A stretch of DNA of 64,000 nucleotides from Megalobrama amblycephala (GCF_018812025.1 NC_063054.1:4988582-5052581), one strand, 5' to 3'. Positions 1 to 11,884 are shown, numbered from the stretch's first letter. The notes: generated by a model from the sequence alone, not told the origin. Numbers and translations: made by a program.

Positions 1-1789
1 TATTTGGTTGCGCTGTGAGTATTTGCAATGAGTTGTGTTGTGAGAATTTGTAGTGCATTTCTGTATTTGGTTGCATTATGAGTATTTGAAGCGTTTCTGT
101 ATTTGGTTGCATTGTGAGTATTTGTAGCGTGTTTCTGTATTTGGTTGCATTGTGAGTATTTGTAGTGTATTTCTGTATTAAGTTGCATTGTGTTCGCAGC
201 GCGTTTCTGTATTTGGTTGTGTTGTAAGTATTTGCAGCGCGTTTCTGTATTTGGTTGTGTCGTGAGTATTTGCAGCGTGGTTCTGTATATGGTTCCATTT
301 TGAGTATTTACAGTGCATTTCTGTATTTGGTTGTGTTGTGAATATTTGCAGCATATTTTCATATTTGGTTGCGTTGTGTTTGCAGCGCGTTTCTGTATTT
401 TTTTGCGCTGTGAGTATTTGCAGTGAGTTGTGTTGTGAGAATTTGTAGTGCATTTCTGTATTTGGTTGCGCTGTGAGTATTTGCAATGAGTTGTGTTGTG
501 AGAATTTGTAGTGCATTTCTGTATTTGGTTGCATTATGAGTATTTGAAGCGTTTCTGTATTTGGTTGCATTGTGAGTATTTGTAGCGTGTTTCTGTATTT
601 GGTTGCATTGTGAGTATTTGTAGTGTATTTCTGTATTAAGTTGCATTGTGTTCGCAGCGCGTTTCTGTATTTGGTTGCGCTGTGAGTATTTGCAGCAAGT
701 TTCTATATTTGGTTTCATTGTGAGTATTTGCATTGCGTTTCTGTATTTGGTTGCGTTGTGAGTATTTGCAGCGCATTTCTTTGGTTGTGTTGTGAGTATT
801 TGCAGCACGTTTCTGTATTTGGTTACATTGCGAGTATTTGCAGCGCGTTTCTGTATTTGGCTGCATTGTGAGCATTTGCAGCGCGTTTTTGTATTTGGTT
901 GTGTTGTGAGTATTTGTAGTGAATTTCTATGTTGGGTTGCATTGTGAGTATTTGCAGCACGTTTCTGTATTTGGTTGCATTGTGAGTATTTGTAGTGAAT
1001 TTCTATGTTGGGTTGCATTGTGAGTATTTGTAGTGCATTTCTATGTTTGGTTGCACTGAGTATTTGCAGCACATTTCTGTATTTGATTTCATTGTGAGTA
1101 TTTGCAGCACGCTTCAGTATTTGGTTGCGTTGTTAGTATTTGTAGCGTATTTTTGTATTTGGTTGCGTTGTGTTTGCAGCGCGTTTCTGTATTTGGTTGT
1201 GCTGTGAGTATTTGCAGCGAGTTGTGTTGTGAGAATTTGTAGTGCATTTCTGTATTTGGTTGCGTTGTGAGTATTTGTAGCGTGTCTCTGTATTTGGTTG
1301 CATTGTGAGTATTTGTAGCATGTTTCTGTATTTGGTTGCATTGTGTTCGCAGCACATTTCTGTATTTGGTTGCGCTGTGAGTATTTGCAGAAAGTTTCTA
1401 TATTTGGTTGTGTTGTGAGTATTTGTAGCATGTTTCTGTATTTGGTTGTGTTGTGAGTATTTGTAGTGCATTTCTGTATTTGTTTCCTAATCTGGTTGTC
1501 TAATAAACATGGCATTGTGTATTATGAGTATTGTTGGCTCTTTGATGAATTGCTTTGTTCCTCTTATGTAAGTTGCTTTGGATAAAAGCGTCTGCTAAAT
1601 GCATAAATGTAGAATGTAAATGCATATTTCTGTATTTGGTTGCATTGTGAGTATTTGTAGCGTGTTTCTGTATTTGGTTGCGTTGTGAATATTTGCAGCA
1701 TGTTTCTGTATTTGGTTGGGTTGTGAGTATTTGCAGTGCGTTTCTGTATTTGGTTGCTTTGTGAGTATCTGTAGAACATGTGTTGTCAA
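1..1789. repeat. 38-bp minisatellite array
   Basis: A tandem array of a G/T-rich unit with period 38, for example successive TTCTGTATTT starts at 811 and 849. The typical unit reads TTCTGTATTTGG, then TTGCATTGTGAG, then TATTTGCAGCGCG. Units vary by point changes and short deletions (some lack TATTTGG or have TTAAG instead), and 1-170 looks like a repeat of 463-620, so there is higher-order duplication. The array starts before the window. Because 38 is not a multiple of 3 and the minus strand has few stops, long but meaningless open frames appear on that strand; they are not genes. Confidence 0.95.
1500..1625 (+). mobile_element. SINE/LINE 3' tail fragment inside the minisatellite
   Basis: The array is interrupted by unrelated sequence ending in GCTTTGGATAAAAGCGTCTG followed by CTAAATG and TAAATG-like repeats. 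This is the conserved 3' tail shared by many fish SINEs (V-SINE/HE1-like) and their partner LINEs. Minisatellite units resume immediately after it, so it either inserted into the array or was caught up in its expansion. No SINE head is visible here. Confidence 0.75.
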
Positions 1790-3888
1790 ACTGATGATGT
1801 TATCTTAATTTGCTGTTTTTTTTTTTTTTTTTTTTTTTCTATTTGCCTGTGTTTTCTTCAGTTGCAGGGTGTTGAGCTCTCTCAGCCACCATATTTTCCA
1901 TAAAAAATTTTTTTAAAAAATCAGTCACGCTTTACAGGGTTAAGCTAAATATGAGCTTTGGGAGGTTAGGGTTATTAGTGATTTATGACTGAAATTTCAG
2001 TCTGCTCATATGACTTCAGAAGTCTTGGAAATGTATCACACAACTTGTATGGTCAATTTTATGATACTTCCATTTGATGATACTTTCCAATCTTGACAGC
2101 TGTGGTCACTATGAACTATCATTGAATGGAAAGAACTGTTGTGCTCCACTGAAGAAAAAAGTCCTACACAACATGAAAGGGAGTAAACGGTGGCAGATTT
2201 TTCCTTTTTATGTGTTCCATTTCTTTAATTCAAGGTTACAAAAGGACACATTCATTGCAATGGTTAAACTTGCACATGTAAGTGTCTCTCGCTGAGTCCC
2301 TCCTTGAAGTGAAAGACTCACATTCATATTCAGTCACAAGACTCTTGGGCTACAATAAGCATTAAGAGCGTAAATCCCCTCTCTTCTCTATGTGGGGTTT
2401 AACAGCAGAGCCGAGAGAACCATTTCTCTCCACGGGGGATTAGGAAAGAGCTTGGATTCAATTCACTTCATTATTCAACGGCTGTTGCGTGCTCGAAGGA
2501 AATGTGTTTAAAACCCAACACACAAGCAAGGTGACTGTCACATAATAAAGGCCCTGAGTGTACCAACATTATGCTTAAAGAGCACAATATCTAGATTGAA
2601 GACTCAGTAGTGTGGAGAGCTAAGCCACTGCTACACTCCTGAGTGAACAGACTCAGATAAAGTTTAATGGGATATGTAGTGCTGTTTAATTCTCTTCCTT
2701 CTTTGACAGATTTTCAGAGTTAATTGATTTAGAGTGACTTACAATGGCAAGACACGTCGGATGAGTAATCCTTTCGATTCTGCTCATTTACTACGTGAAG
2801 GATCTGCATATATACATGAGAATTTCAGCCTGTAAATTTAGTCACCACCTGGAATGCCGTGGTCCAATTCACGTCCAAGAACCAATCAATCTGATCATCC
2901 ATATTCATGAATATTCATCAGCCATCAAAGCTGTGGATGAGAACAATGGAGTTTGGAGAATTGCTGGGAGATGTTCACACAATCACAGAAAATTAACTGA
3001 TAATCGCCAAAGTATTTACTTTAGTCTTATTTTTAACAGTAATTCATAAAGTTTTAGAAATTTTCTAATTTTTTTTTAAATCCTTTGGATTTACCTGGAT
3101 ATCTGCAATAATTGCTCATAAAATTGGATCTGATACTCTGATACAAAATCACAATAATAGATGCACAGTCTGGTTAAACAAATGACATACAATGATATGT
3201 CTTGTGCTATGCTGTGTCTTCATTAACAGCACTCTGTAAACATGCTGGCTTGAAGTAAGTGAACTCAAACTCCTAGACTAATGAGACACTAACCTGATCA
3301 CTAACCACCAACCTGGAATAACTCCAATCAAGACGAGTTTGGAGGCTTTATTCAGAGACTGTCCTATAAAAACACTCCAAAGTTTGTTTCTATTCATAAG
3401 AATCATTGACGTGAACATTCATCAAACAAAAGAGTTCTTTGAAAAGTTTCACATACTTTGTCTAGTAAATGTATGTAAAAACCTTTTATTTTATTTATTT
3501 ATTTTATTAGTGATCATAGTTAATCATGTTCGATAGGATAAATCACAATTAATCACACTATTACATTTTTTTATCATAAATATAGTTACGTGATATCAGT
3601 TTAATGGCATCTTAATTTTCAGACTTGTTATAAATACATATGCCGGAGCTTGTTTGCATGTATAAGCTATGGAATTTACACATTTTAAATGATTATATGT
3701 AATTACTATGTTTAACAACCACCATATGTATTCTTATAAATGCATATATATTGGCGCTTGCATATATTAGCTCCTGAATTGCCACAGTTATAGAAAGTGA
3801 AGAAAATGAAGTTGAAGTGTAAAAAGGAGCTGCATAATTTCATTCAATTTTGTTAATATTTTAAAGTCCCCCTGAAATCAAAATTTAA
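1790..3888. other. No gene recognised; poly-T tract
   Basis: AT-rich sequence with a poly-T run at 1816-1838. Short open frames (such as 2074-2295 and 2795-3049) have no family signature. A probable left end of an older repeat (TTTTAAAGTCCCCCTGAAAT) lies at about 3860-3880, just outside the foldback element that follows. Confidence 0.6.
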
Positions 3889-4084
3889 AGTTGCGTCCCA
3901 AATGACGCACTTTAGCACTTGTGCACTATGCACTATGAATATGTTTAGCCTGGTAATTAAAGCTGCGACAGTTGAGTGCATGAAGTGTCTGCTACATTCA
4001 CTTTGCTTCGTAGACAGACTATTTATTACGTCTGTGAATGCAAACATAAGCATAATAGCCAGTAGTGCAACACAACGAAGTAAG

Positions 4085-4322
4085 TTTCTCTCTCACAGGG
4101 GACACAACGGAAGTTTAAACCACAACACAACGGAATAAGCCACAACACAACGGAATCAAGCCACAACACAACGGAATCAAGCCACAACACAACGGAATAA
4201 GCCACAACACAACGGAATTAAACCACAACACAACGGAATAAGCCACAACACGGAATCAAGCCACAACACAACGGAATTAAAGCCACAACACAACGGAATC
4301 AAGCCACAACACAACGGAAATG
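4085..4322 (+). repeat. About 11 copies of a 19-21 bp unit, left arm
   Basis: Tandem copies of GCCACAACACAACGGAATCA A with small indels (ATAAG, ATCAAG, ATTAAA variants). The same unit occurs in reverse complement in the right arm of the surrounding foldback element. Confidence 0.9.
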
Positions 4323-4468
4323 CCACCACTTGTTCAGAGCTAAATATCATTCCTTGCCACCGTTCTACAACAGTTTTACAAAGTATCAATACCATGCATT
4401 GTATATCACATGGTATATTAATTAAAAATCAACTACGTAGCGTATGATATTATAAAGGGAACATTGTA

Positions 4469-4625
4469 TATAATTTGTATTCATTAAAATTACTTTTAAC
4501 ATTTAAAAACAGCCTGTTCAAATTCCAAAGGTTGTTAGTTCCTGCATCGGTAAGACTGACAGCTTTGGAATTTGAATATGTCTGTTTTTAAATGTTAAAA
4601 GTAATTTTAATGAATACAAATTATA
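4469..4625. repeat. Central inverted repeat of the foldback element
   Basis: Arms at about 4469-4532 and 4562-4625 are reverse complements with few mismatches, including the mirrored TGTATTCATTAAAATTACTT and its complement, and share a CAAATTCCAAAG/CTTTGGAATTTG segment. The loop is about 30 bp. This looks like a smaller MITE nested at the centre, or the core hairpin of the element. Confidence 0.85.
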
Positions 4626-4885
4626 CGTTTTAACCACTTAGTGGGATTGGCAGACGTTCCCTTCATCATGCGCCGTGGTAGCGCGTCAAATCATTCACAA
4701 GTATAGGCCTAAATATGAAGGTATTTTGCACGTAGGTGATATTGAATTAATATTTCATGTCGATATGCAGTGGTTACATACTGTTTAAACTAATCGTGGT
4801 ATTGATATTACTGCCGACTCTATAGAACAGTGGCAAGGAAAACTAACTTTACCGAGCTGTGAGAGCCCCCTAGTGGTCGGGAGCA

Positions 4886-5028
4886 TTTCCGTTGTGTTGT
4901 GGCTCGATTTCGTTGTGTTGTGGCTTTATTCCGTTGTGTTGTGGCTCGATTCTGTTGTGTTGTGTCTCGATTTCGTTTTGTTGTGAACTTATGTTTGCTT
5001 TTTTAATTTCGTTGTGTTGTGCACTACT
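4886..5028 (-). repeat. About 6 copies of the 21-bp unit, right arm
   Basis: Tandem TTCCGTTGTGTTGTGGCTCG-type units, the exact complement of the left-arm unit. There are fewer copies than in the left arm, so the two arrays have changed length independently since the element formed. Confidence 0.9.
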
Positions 5029-5099
5029 GGGCCACCGTAATTTATACTTAAAAACGTCATAGAATAGTGCATAAGTACGCGAATTGGGACACACCTTAA

Positions 5100-6354
5100 G
5101 GTTTTTTTAGCTTTCAGAAGTTAAATATGCATCCCGAAGTTTGCATCCCGTGTCTCGTTTCCCATTTCCGCGGTCGTTTCGGTTTTCGATTTCTCTAACC
5201 TACAATGTAAAACTCGGCGCTTAGCATCTACGTCACGGCTCTCAGCCCGCCCTCTGTTCGTTGATTGGCCCGGCTGTTTCCAGACCGGTGGCAAACACAA
5301 AGCTCTGACGCTGTATCAGACTGAGTACAGAAGCGAAATGAAATTGAGCGGAAGTAGGAAGTCTGACGTAGTCAGGCTAGAATATGTTAGCCTTAATGTT
5401 ATGAATAAGCTCGGGTGTTTTAAAACAATGACACAATTTGCATTTATGAGATATAAGCATTCAAAACTTACAGTGTCTCACTTCTGCTAAAATGGATCAC
5501 GGATTTTCATGACATCACATTGCACTTCAGCTTCTCATCAAATCTTCTGTCCAATCAAATGTCCTCTAGAATCTGAAGTCCTGCCCCCTCCTACACTATC
5601 AACAGACACTGAAGCTGCGGCTGAAATCGGCCATTTGCTCACACATTAAATAGTTTCTACATGGTAAAGTGCGCATAGTGCACTATATAGGGGATAGTGA
5701 ACGATTCAGACAGTGTAAATATGCTTTCCATTGACGCAAATGAAGTCCGTTTTCGCGTTAGTGTCACGTGAACCGCTACAGCACGAGCAAAGTCTGCTCT
5801 GGCCCAGGGACATGAGAGCACAGAGCGGATCATATCCGTGAGTCGGCTCAGACCACGAAAGGTATCGGACCTATTTAAATTCTGCCCAAAATGCTATATT
5901 TTAAAGTGATATAGAGGAGATTAAGAGGATAGACGATTATATATTAAAAGGAAACAGAGGTTTTACTGAGTTTAACGGCTCTGGCCAAGCTATGATATAA
6001 ACGAAATGCTATTGGCTATTTTAAAAAAGGGGCGGGGCTGTTCGATACAGTATATCGCCCTGTCTTCCTGTTTCAGTTGAAATTACGTCAACATATTGAA
6101 TAATGCTGCGCATTCCAAGACACTTTCCAAGACACTTCCGCCTTTAAACAAGACTACTGTCATATCTGTTTTAGGTTTTGCTTCACTTTTATAGTTTCAT
6201 GCCTTTTAATTGTAATTTCTCATAGTCTTGTTTCTTGGTTCTTTGTCATGTGATTCCTTGCCCTCATGTGATCAAGTCTTGTGCTTCCATTGTCTTATGT
6301 GTCATGTTCTGATTGGTTGTTCAGGTCATGTGTTTCTCAGGTATGATTTGACAA
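5100..6354. other. Unassigned, repeat-like sequence
   Basis: No gene is seen. The segment AGTGCACTATATAGGGGATA at about 5680 resembles terminal sequence of GTGCACTAT-ended fish transposons, and ACACTTTCCAAGACACTTCC at about 6120 is a short duplication. GC-richer blocks at 5150-5340 and 5740-5860 probably belong to an older interrupted repeat, but its boundaries could not be fixed. Confidence 0.4.
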
Positions 6355-6356
6355 TA

Positions 6357-7302
6357 GGCTTGCTTGAGATGAACTACACTAGCCTGCCACCGGCTGGCGA
6401 GGTCTGCCGGTTGCAGGCAGGGGAGGACTACACTGATGGTCATTAGGTCGGACACTTTGCGTAGTGTGCTGAACCAATGTCATTCATAGCAGACCACGCG
6501 ATTTTTGCGTTGATTGTTGTCCAAGAAGTGGATGTGATTGAAATTCCCATATTTTGTATTTCAGATATTCCATATCAAGATTGGTTAAATACAGGAACTT
6601 GTCTAAGAAAAAACCTTGTTCTTGTCATCACAGAGTCCAATGAAAAATAAAGTGTGTTGTCATAAAGGCTTCGCAGCCAATTTTGAGCAACTGCAGCGCC
6701 TGACCTACACAGCAAAATCACCAGAGTTAAATCAACTCTGCACGGAGTACATATGGCCCCTCTCTAAATAGTGTTAAAGCAACACTGAAACACAGTTAAA
6801 GTTAAATAGATAATTAAGCGATTAATTAAGTGATGAATGAGTATTAGTGATGAACACCTGCTGTTAACAAGCAGAATAACTGAAGAAAGGATAATCATCC
6901 TCTACTGAGATCTTGAGAGATATAATGTTTTATATCTTCAGTTGATTTAATCTAAGACTGTGGCTGAAGTCAGTTATAGTTCTTGTGTTTCTCTTTTCTT
7001 CAGTGATTCTGCTTGTTTAACAGCAGGTGTTCATCACTAATGCACAATCATCACTTAATTATCTCACTAACTTTAACTGTGTTTCAGTGTTACTTTAAAA
7101 CTATTTAGAGAGGGACCATATGTACTCCAAGCAGAGTTGATTTAACTGTGATTTTGCTGTGTAGGCGGCTCGATTTGCTCTTGCGGTACTTTGATGGCAC
7201 ATGTGATAGTAAGGCGGCTGCAGCACCGATCAAAGTCTGACAAACTTTCTAACCAGAATGCATTGCTTTTGTCAGCCGGCGCCACATGAAGTCGAACAAG
7301 CC
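6357..7302. mobile_element. TA-flanked inverted-repeat element, interrupted
   Basis: Left end GGCTTGCTTGAGATGAACTA and the complement of the right end (GGCTTGTTCGACTTCATG) are related, and both are bounded by TA (6355-6356, 7303-7304). The terminal GC-rich segments (CCTGCCACCGGCTGGCG and GTCAGCCGGCGCC) mirror each other. A separate MITE at 6705-7164 sits inside. It has no coding capacity. The TA boundary suggests a Tc1/mariner-like or related origin; this assignment is tentative. Confidence 0.55.
6705..7164. mobile_element. 460-bp palindromic MITE
   Basis: The ends CTACACAGCAAAATCAC and its complement GTGATTTTGCTGTGTAG are exact, and the inverted similarity runs inward for most of the length (AGAGTTAAATCAACTCTGC, GGAGTACATATGG, AACACCTGCTGTTAACAAGC all have mirrored partners). 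Target duplication could not be resolved, so the superfamily is open; hAT-like is plausible. Confidence 0.85.
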
Positions 7303-7369
7303 TAATGGTTCGTTGGGTTTATTGCTTTCAGGTGTGTCTTGTTAGGTCATTAGTCTGTGTATATATAGC

Positions 7370-7640
7370 CAGGGCTTGACATTAACTTTTTTGCTCACCA
7401 GCCACTGTGGCTAGTAGTTTTCCAAAGTTACTAGCCAATCAGCATTTTCACTGGCCACAATTTTGCTGTTGAGGAAATTACATTTTATATGATTAAAGCT
7501 TATTAAAGCTGATTAAAACTTTGGCATGCTAAAATTACTTGATTTTGAGTCATTTTACTTGATTAGCTACATTTAAAACCCTTTCAAACTTTCAAATGCA
7601 GATTGACCACCTAAATCAAGACTGGGCCTACATAGTATAT
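7370..7640 (+). mobile_element. End fragment of a GGGCTTGACATTAAC family
   Basis: CAGGGCTTGACATTAAC at 7370 begins a repeat with internal CTAGTAGTTTTCC and ACTAGCCAATCAG segments. A related end in opposite orientation (TTTGTCAAGCCCTG) lies at 45,001-45,014. The partner end was not found near here, so this is probably a truncated copy. Confidence 0.6.
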
Positions 7641-8053
7641 CAGCTGGTATGTACAGGTGGGCAAGGGGTGGGCAATATGAACATAATATGATAAATTTTA
7701 TAATTTTATAAGTTATTTTTGTTAGGCTATATAAAAAGAACAAAGAAGCAAATTAGCTAATTACAAATACAATAGTAAATTAAATAGCCTAAACTCTTTT
7801 TTTCAGATACAGTAGATTAATTTAACATTTATTTAACATCTTCTGTTGTTTGATTAACATTAACGCATAGATATTTAACTGGGCTGCTGAATGCAAGTAT
7901 TTAATATACTGACACACATCCAGCTTTTACCAACCTGTTTACATACACTTAAGCCATAACCGACTGTGTCCACGCGAGATACATTTTGACATCAGTGTGT
8001 GCATGTATTTGACTATTCAGGCGCAAGGAGATCTGATCGTGCGCGACAGACAG

Positions 8054-8097
<44 letters not shown>

Positions 8098-8708
8098 TGC
8101 ACGCGAGAGAGCACTTCTGCTGAATAAAACAGGGTGTAGAATGAAGTTTTTAACACATTGGGGAAGCAACAACCATGTCTTAACATATACAAAACAGGAA
8201 ATGACACGCATCACTTCAGTGGTCTGCTCTAATTGGCTGCCAGAGCATGGAGTTATTTCAGCTGAATTCCATGAAGGATGCAAACTGTATGCGTAAACAC
8301 ATTCTTCAAATAAACCTAATCTGTGTCAAGTTTAAAACAGCTATTAGCAATGCAAATCAACATTTGTTGTCTAGGCACATTATTTACTACCATCTGAAGC
8401 TCTTTAAACAAGCTGGAGCTGATGGGACTAATTGTTTTAAATTGCAGATGTTAGAGCTTTGATGACCAATTACTACTTTTGGTTTTGATGACCATAAGGA
8501 AAGAGTCGCAACATCAGCAATCATTTACTTCATAAATTTAGCTGATGAAAACTGACATTTATTGTTTCCAAGTAACCAAATTTGAGTCGAGAAACAGCTG
8601 ACTACTTCAAGCATTCCTCCCGTGTGTGCTGAGTCTCAACTCTTTGTGTGGCTGTTTGATGAGTAACTGCTATATTAATAATAATTGCAATTCATACAAG
8701 AGCATTAT
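7641..8708. other. No gene; GA microsatellite
   Basis: AT-rich sequence with a (GA)19 microsatellite at 8057-8094. The open frames that run through the microsatellite are low-complexity artefacts. The part before 8300 may be interior sequence of the GGGCTTGACATTAAC-type repeat. Confidence 0.6.
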
Positions 8709-8712
8709 TTAA

Positions 8713-9665
8713 AGGTGCCATCGAATGAAAAATTGAATTTATCTTGGCATAGTTAAATAACAAGAGTTCAGTACATGGAAATGACATACAGTGAGTCTCA
8801 AACACCATTGTTTCCTACTTCTTATATAAATCTCATTTGTTTAAAAGACCTCTGGAAAACAGGCGAATCTCAACATAACACCGACTGTTACGTAACAGTC
8901 GGGATCATTAATATGTACGCCCCCAATATTTGCATATGCCAGCCCATGTTAAAGCCTTTAGACAAGGGCAAAATGTCTAGATGTGCACAGCTGAATCATC
9001 AGACTAGGCAAGCAAGCAAGAACAATTGCGAAAAATGGCAGATGGAGCGAATAATAACTGACATGATCCATGATAACATGATATTTTTAGTGATATTTGT
9101 AAATTGTCTTTCTAAATGTTTCGTTAGCATGTTGCTAATGTACTGTTAAATGTGGTTAAAGTTACCATTGTTTATTACTGTATTCACGGAGACAAGAGAG
9201 CCGTCGCTATTTTCATTTTTAAACACTTGCAGTCTGTATAATTCATAAACACAACTTCATTCTTTATAAATCTCTCCAACAGTGTAGCATTAGCCCGTTA
9301 GCCACGGAGCACAGCCTTAAACTCATTCAGAATCAAATGCAAACATCCAAATAAATACTATACTCACAGGAATCGATGTATGCATGATGAACACTTTGTA
9401 AAGATCCATTTTGAGGGTTATATTAGCTGTGTGAACTTTGTGTTTGCTGTTTAAGGCAGTTGAGAGCTCGCGGGGGCGGGGGAGCAGGAGATTTAAAGGG
9501 GCCGCACGCTTAATCGGTGCATATGTAATAATGGCTCAAAATAGGCAGTTAAAAAAATTTATTTAAAAAAATCTATGGGGTATTTTGAGCTGAAACTTCA
9601 CAGACACGTTCAGGGGACACCTTAGACTTATATTACATCTTTTGAAAAGGAGTTCTAGGGCACCT
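8713..9665. mobile_element. TTAA-flanked 953-bp element, copy 1
   Basis: Bounded by TTAA at 8709-8712 and 9666-9669. The ends AGGTGCCATCGAA and TTCTAGGGCACCT are inverted repeats. It is clearly homologous along its whole length to 15,658-16,610: both contain AACAAGAGTTCAGTACATGG, the GACTGTTACGTAACAGTCGG hairpin region, TTTGCATATGCCAGCCC and GGGGTATTTTGAGCTGAAAC. There is no transposase. TTAA duplication points to piggyBac or Kolobok-type mobilisation. Confidence 0.9.
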
Positions 9666-9669
9666 TTAA

Positions 9670-11144
9670 CATTTAAAGTAATTGTCGCTAAGACAAGATT
9701 TCAAAATCTATGTAGCATGATTTTCCCTAAACCAGTCAAGCATAAGCTGATTTCAATGGTCAACTCAATCGTTCAAAAGTTCAGACTTCATGGATATGTA
9801 TTTATATCTATCAGGATGTGCTACCAAGGGATAGGCATTTTGTAGGTAGTGCAGTCTTTAGAACTGAGTGAAATTTGTGCTTAACTGGTATAATAACATC
9901 ACATTTTACATTATTATAGTTAATTACTATGTTATAACTATCACTAAGTGTATCTACTAGCAGCTTAGGAAAAAAGAAAAAAAAAAGCAATTCATATTTT
10001 TTGTAATTCTGTTTAGTGACGCTAGTGGTACAAATAAAATTGAACTTCAGGTTTAAACCAAGACCAAATTCATCCACTGAGTAGTAAAAATGCATGTAAT
10101 AATGCATGAATGAAAAAATGAATGATTTGATCAAATGAGTCAAATCAAATTTGTACTCAGAGGTATGCTCAGCAGTCTTGGTCTAAAGTTCAGGAGGTTT
10201 AAGAGGTTGTGTTTTTAATCATTTCCCTCCCTATAGCTCCGAGTTTCTGCCTAAGCACAAAACTCCCACCTGCCTGCTCTTTGTCTCACACCAATCTATT
10301 TCTGCTCAATCCAGACGGCTTGTCCATTCTGAAGAGGACTCAGAGGAGAAAGCTGGAACACAGTTATACTGCTGCAACAGCACTCTCTGGAACAAACCCC
10401 AAATCAAATCAAGAGTTCTGTAAAAGCATATCTCAACTGAAAAAAAAAAAAACTACAACTCAACTAAAACTCAACTCATAAATAACCTCTACTCGACAAT
10501 CAACTCAGAAACTCAATATTAGGTACAACACAATTTCAAGCACTCACATACAATCAACCTTATAAACAATCAAATACATAAAAATCTCTTAAAAACACAT
10601 CAGGTTATGCATTGCTACATGGTTATGCATTTTATTATGGTTTTTACTGGCTAAGTTTAATAGCGTGGAACTCATTTCTGGCCTCTAGCAGCAGTCAAAG
10701 CACCGAGCCCTCAGATAACAGCCGATGGGCAGCACGGACAGCAGCTGTGTATGAGCAGATGAGTTATATCACTGCTTTCACTCAGAGAGTTTGACTCAAA
10801 GCTGCCGCCGGCATGAGGAAGAGGTTGTTTTAAAAACAGCAAGAGAATGGACATGACCTCAATATTATTTTAGCAATGAACACATGGAAGTGTAGCAGTC
10901 AATTGTTTACTGTTGACAGTGTTCACAGATTTATGTCCAGTGAAATATCGCAAAATATCAACTGACATGCCAGAATTGCACGGCTAATTGATGTCAATGG
11001 AGAAAAAGGTTTTTTGGCAGCAGAATGGTGTAATTATGTGATCTACCAGCAATGGCCAAACCCTGACCTCTTGGAATCAAAATATATGCATATAAAAAAG
11101 TAGATAACTGGCAGTTGAAAGACAACAGATAACCATGATTGGAA
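9670..11144. other. No gene recognised
   Basis: AT-rich DNA with short A-runs at 9975-9986 and 10,440-10,452. The block at about 10,650-10,935 is similar to 18,690-18,975 (separate entry). The frame at 10,209-10,481 shows no family signature. Confidence 0.6.
10650..10935 (+). repeat. Dispersed duplicate of 18,690-18,975
   Basis: Shared segments in the same order are TGGAACTCA, GGCAGCA(C/T)(G/A)GACAGCAG, CTGTGTATG, AACAGCAAGAGAATGGA, TATTATTTTAGCAATGAACA and CACATGGA. It is diverged, with small indels. No terminal repeats were found, so it may be an old segmental duplication or an uncharacterised dispersed repeat. Confidence 0.75.
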
Positions 11145-11375
11145 AAAACATGCATGTGGCATCATTTTTACATTGCTTTTTGCACGTTTCGTGACACTTT
11201 CAAAGTGAAATGTTCAGTATGTGAACATTTCACTTTGAAAGTGTCATCTGACTTTATGATACTTTATCTGAAACAGATAAATGAGAATCTGGCAACATTT
11301 TGTTACATTGGTTGTTGTATGTATCATGACAGTTGGGAAATGAAATGTCCGGTGTGTGGCACTAAAAGGTTAATT
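11145..11375. repeat. Rearranged fragment with a perfect 24-bp hairpin
   Basis: The segment 11,193-11,216 is the exact complement of 11,222-11,245 with a 5-base loop. The arms (GACACTTTCAAAGTGAAATG) and nearby CTGAAACAGATAAATGAG match interior parts of the CAACCTGG foldback family (compare 23,230-23,330), so this is a rearranged remnant of that family. Confidence 0.65.
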
Positions 11376-11884
11376 CTTTATCATATTTGAAAACAACGTA
11401 CCACCTACACTCAATCCAACCCAAACCTAAAGAATAGTGTTACCAGAACCAAACGTGTGATAAAAAAATTATTTGCTGGAGCAACCATGGCATTTTAATT
11501 TGTGTCTACAAGTCTTTTATCGTGACTCATGTCTAACAGAACTCATTCCCGAGTGCTTTGCATCACAAGTGCAGTGCTGTATCAGGGAAGCTACAGAGCA
11601 AGTTTACATTCATGTCAGAAAAGACATACATATGGAGCTGGTTCACTCTAAAAAAAAGTGCTATGTAGCACTAAAAGTGGTTCTTGGCTCGTAATCATAG
11701 GGGAACCACTTTTGGTGCTATGTAGCACCGTATCTTTAAAGGTGCTCTACAGCACCTTTGTCAAATTGGTGCTATGTAGAACCCATAAGAGGTGCCATAT
11801 CGCATTTTATTTCTTCAAAAAAATGGTGCTAAACAGCACCAACAGTGGTTCTTTGGCTCGTAAAGAACCTTTAAAGGGGCTTAA

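Larger units (their letters stand above)
3889..5095. mobile_element. TTAA-flanked foldback element with internal arrays
   Basis: The left terminus AGTTGCGTCCCAAATGACGC and the complement of the right terminus (GGTGTGTCCCAATTCGCG) match imperfectly, as do the adjacent GTGCACTATGCACTATG-like segments. TTAA flanks both ends (3885-3888 and 5096-5099), as expected for piggyBac or Kolobok-type target duplication. CCAGTAGTGC at about 4060 is mirrored at about 5020. The element is nearly palindromic throughout, with tandem arrays in each arm and a second inverted repeat in the centre. There is no coding capacity, so it is a non-autonomous element. Confidence 0.75.

Noticed and set aside
178..1789. 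Many overlapping minus-strand frames encoding Thr/Asn/Gln/Tyr-rich repeats
   Set aside because: They are translations of the 38-bp minisatellite in rotating frames, with no start context, domain or conserved frame.
1..1789. CRISPR array
   Set aside because: Repeats are contiguous and degenerate with no unique spacers, and the context is eukaryotic.
7997..8296. Frame with an Arg/Glu repeat (and Ser/Leu on the other strand)
   Set aside because: It is produced by the (GA)19 microsatellite, and the remainder has no motif.
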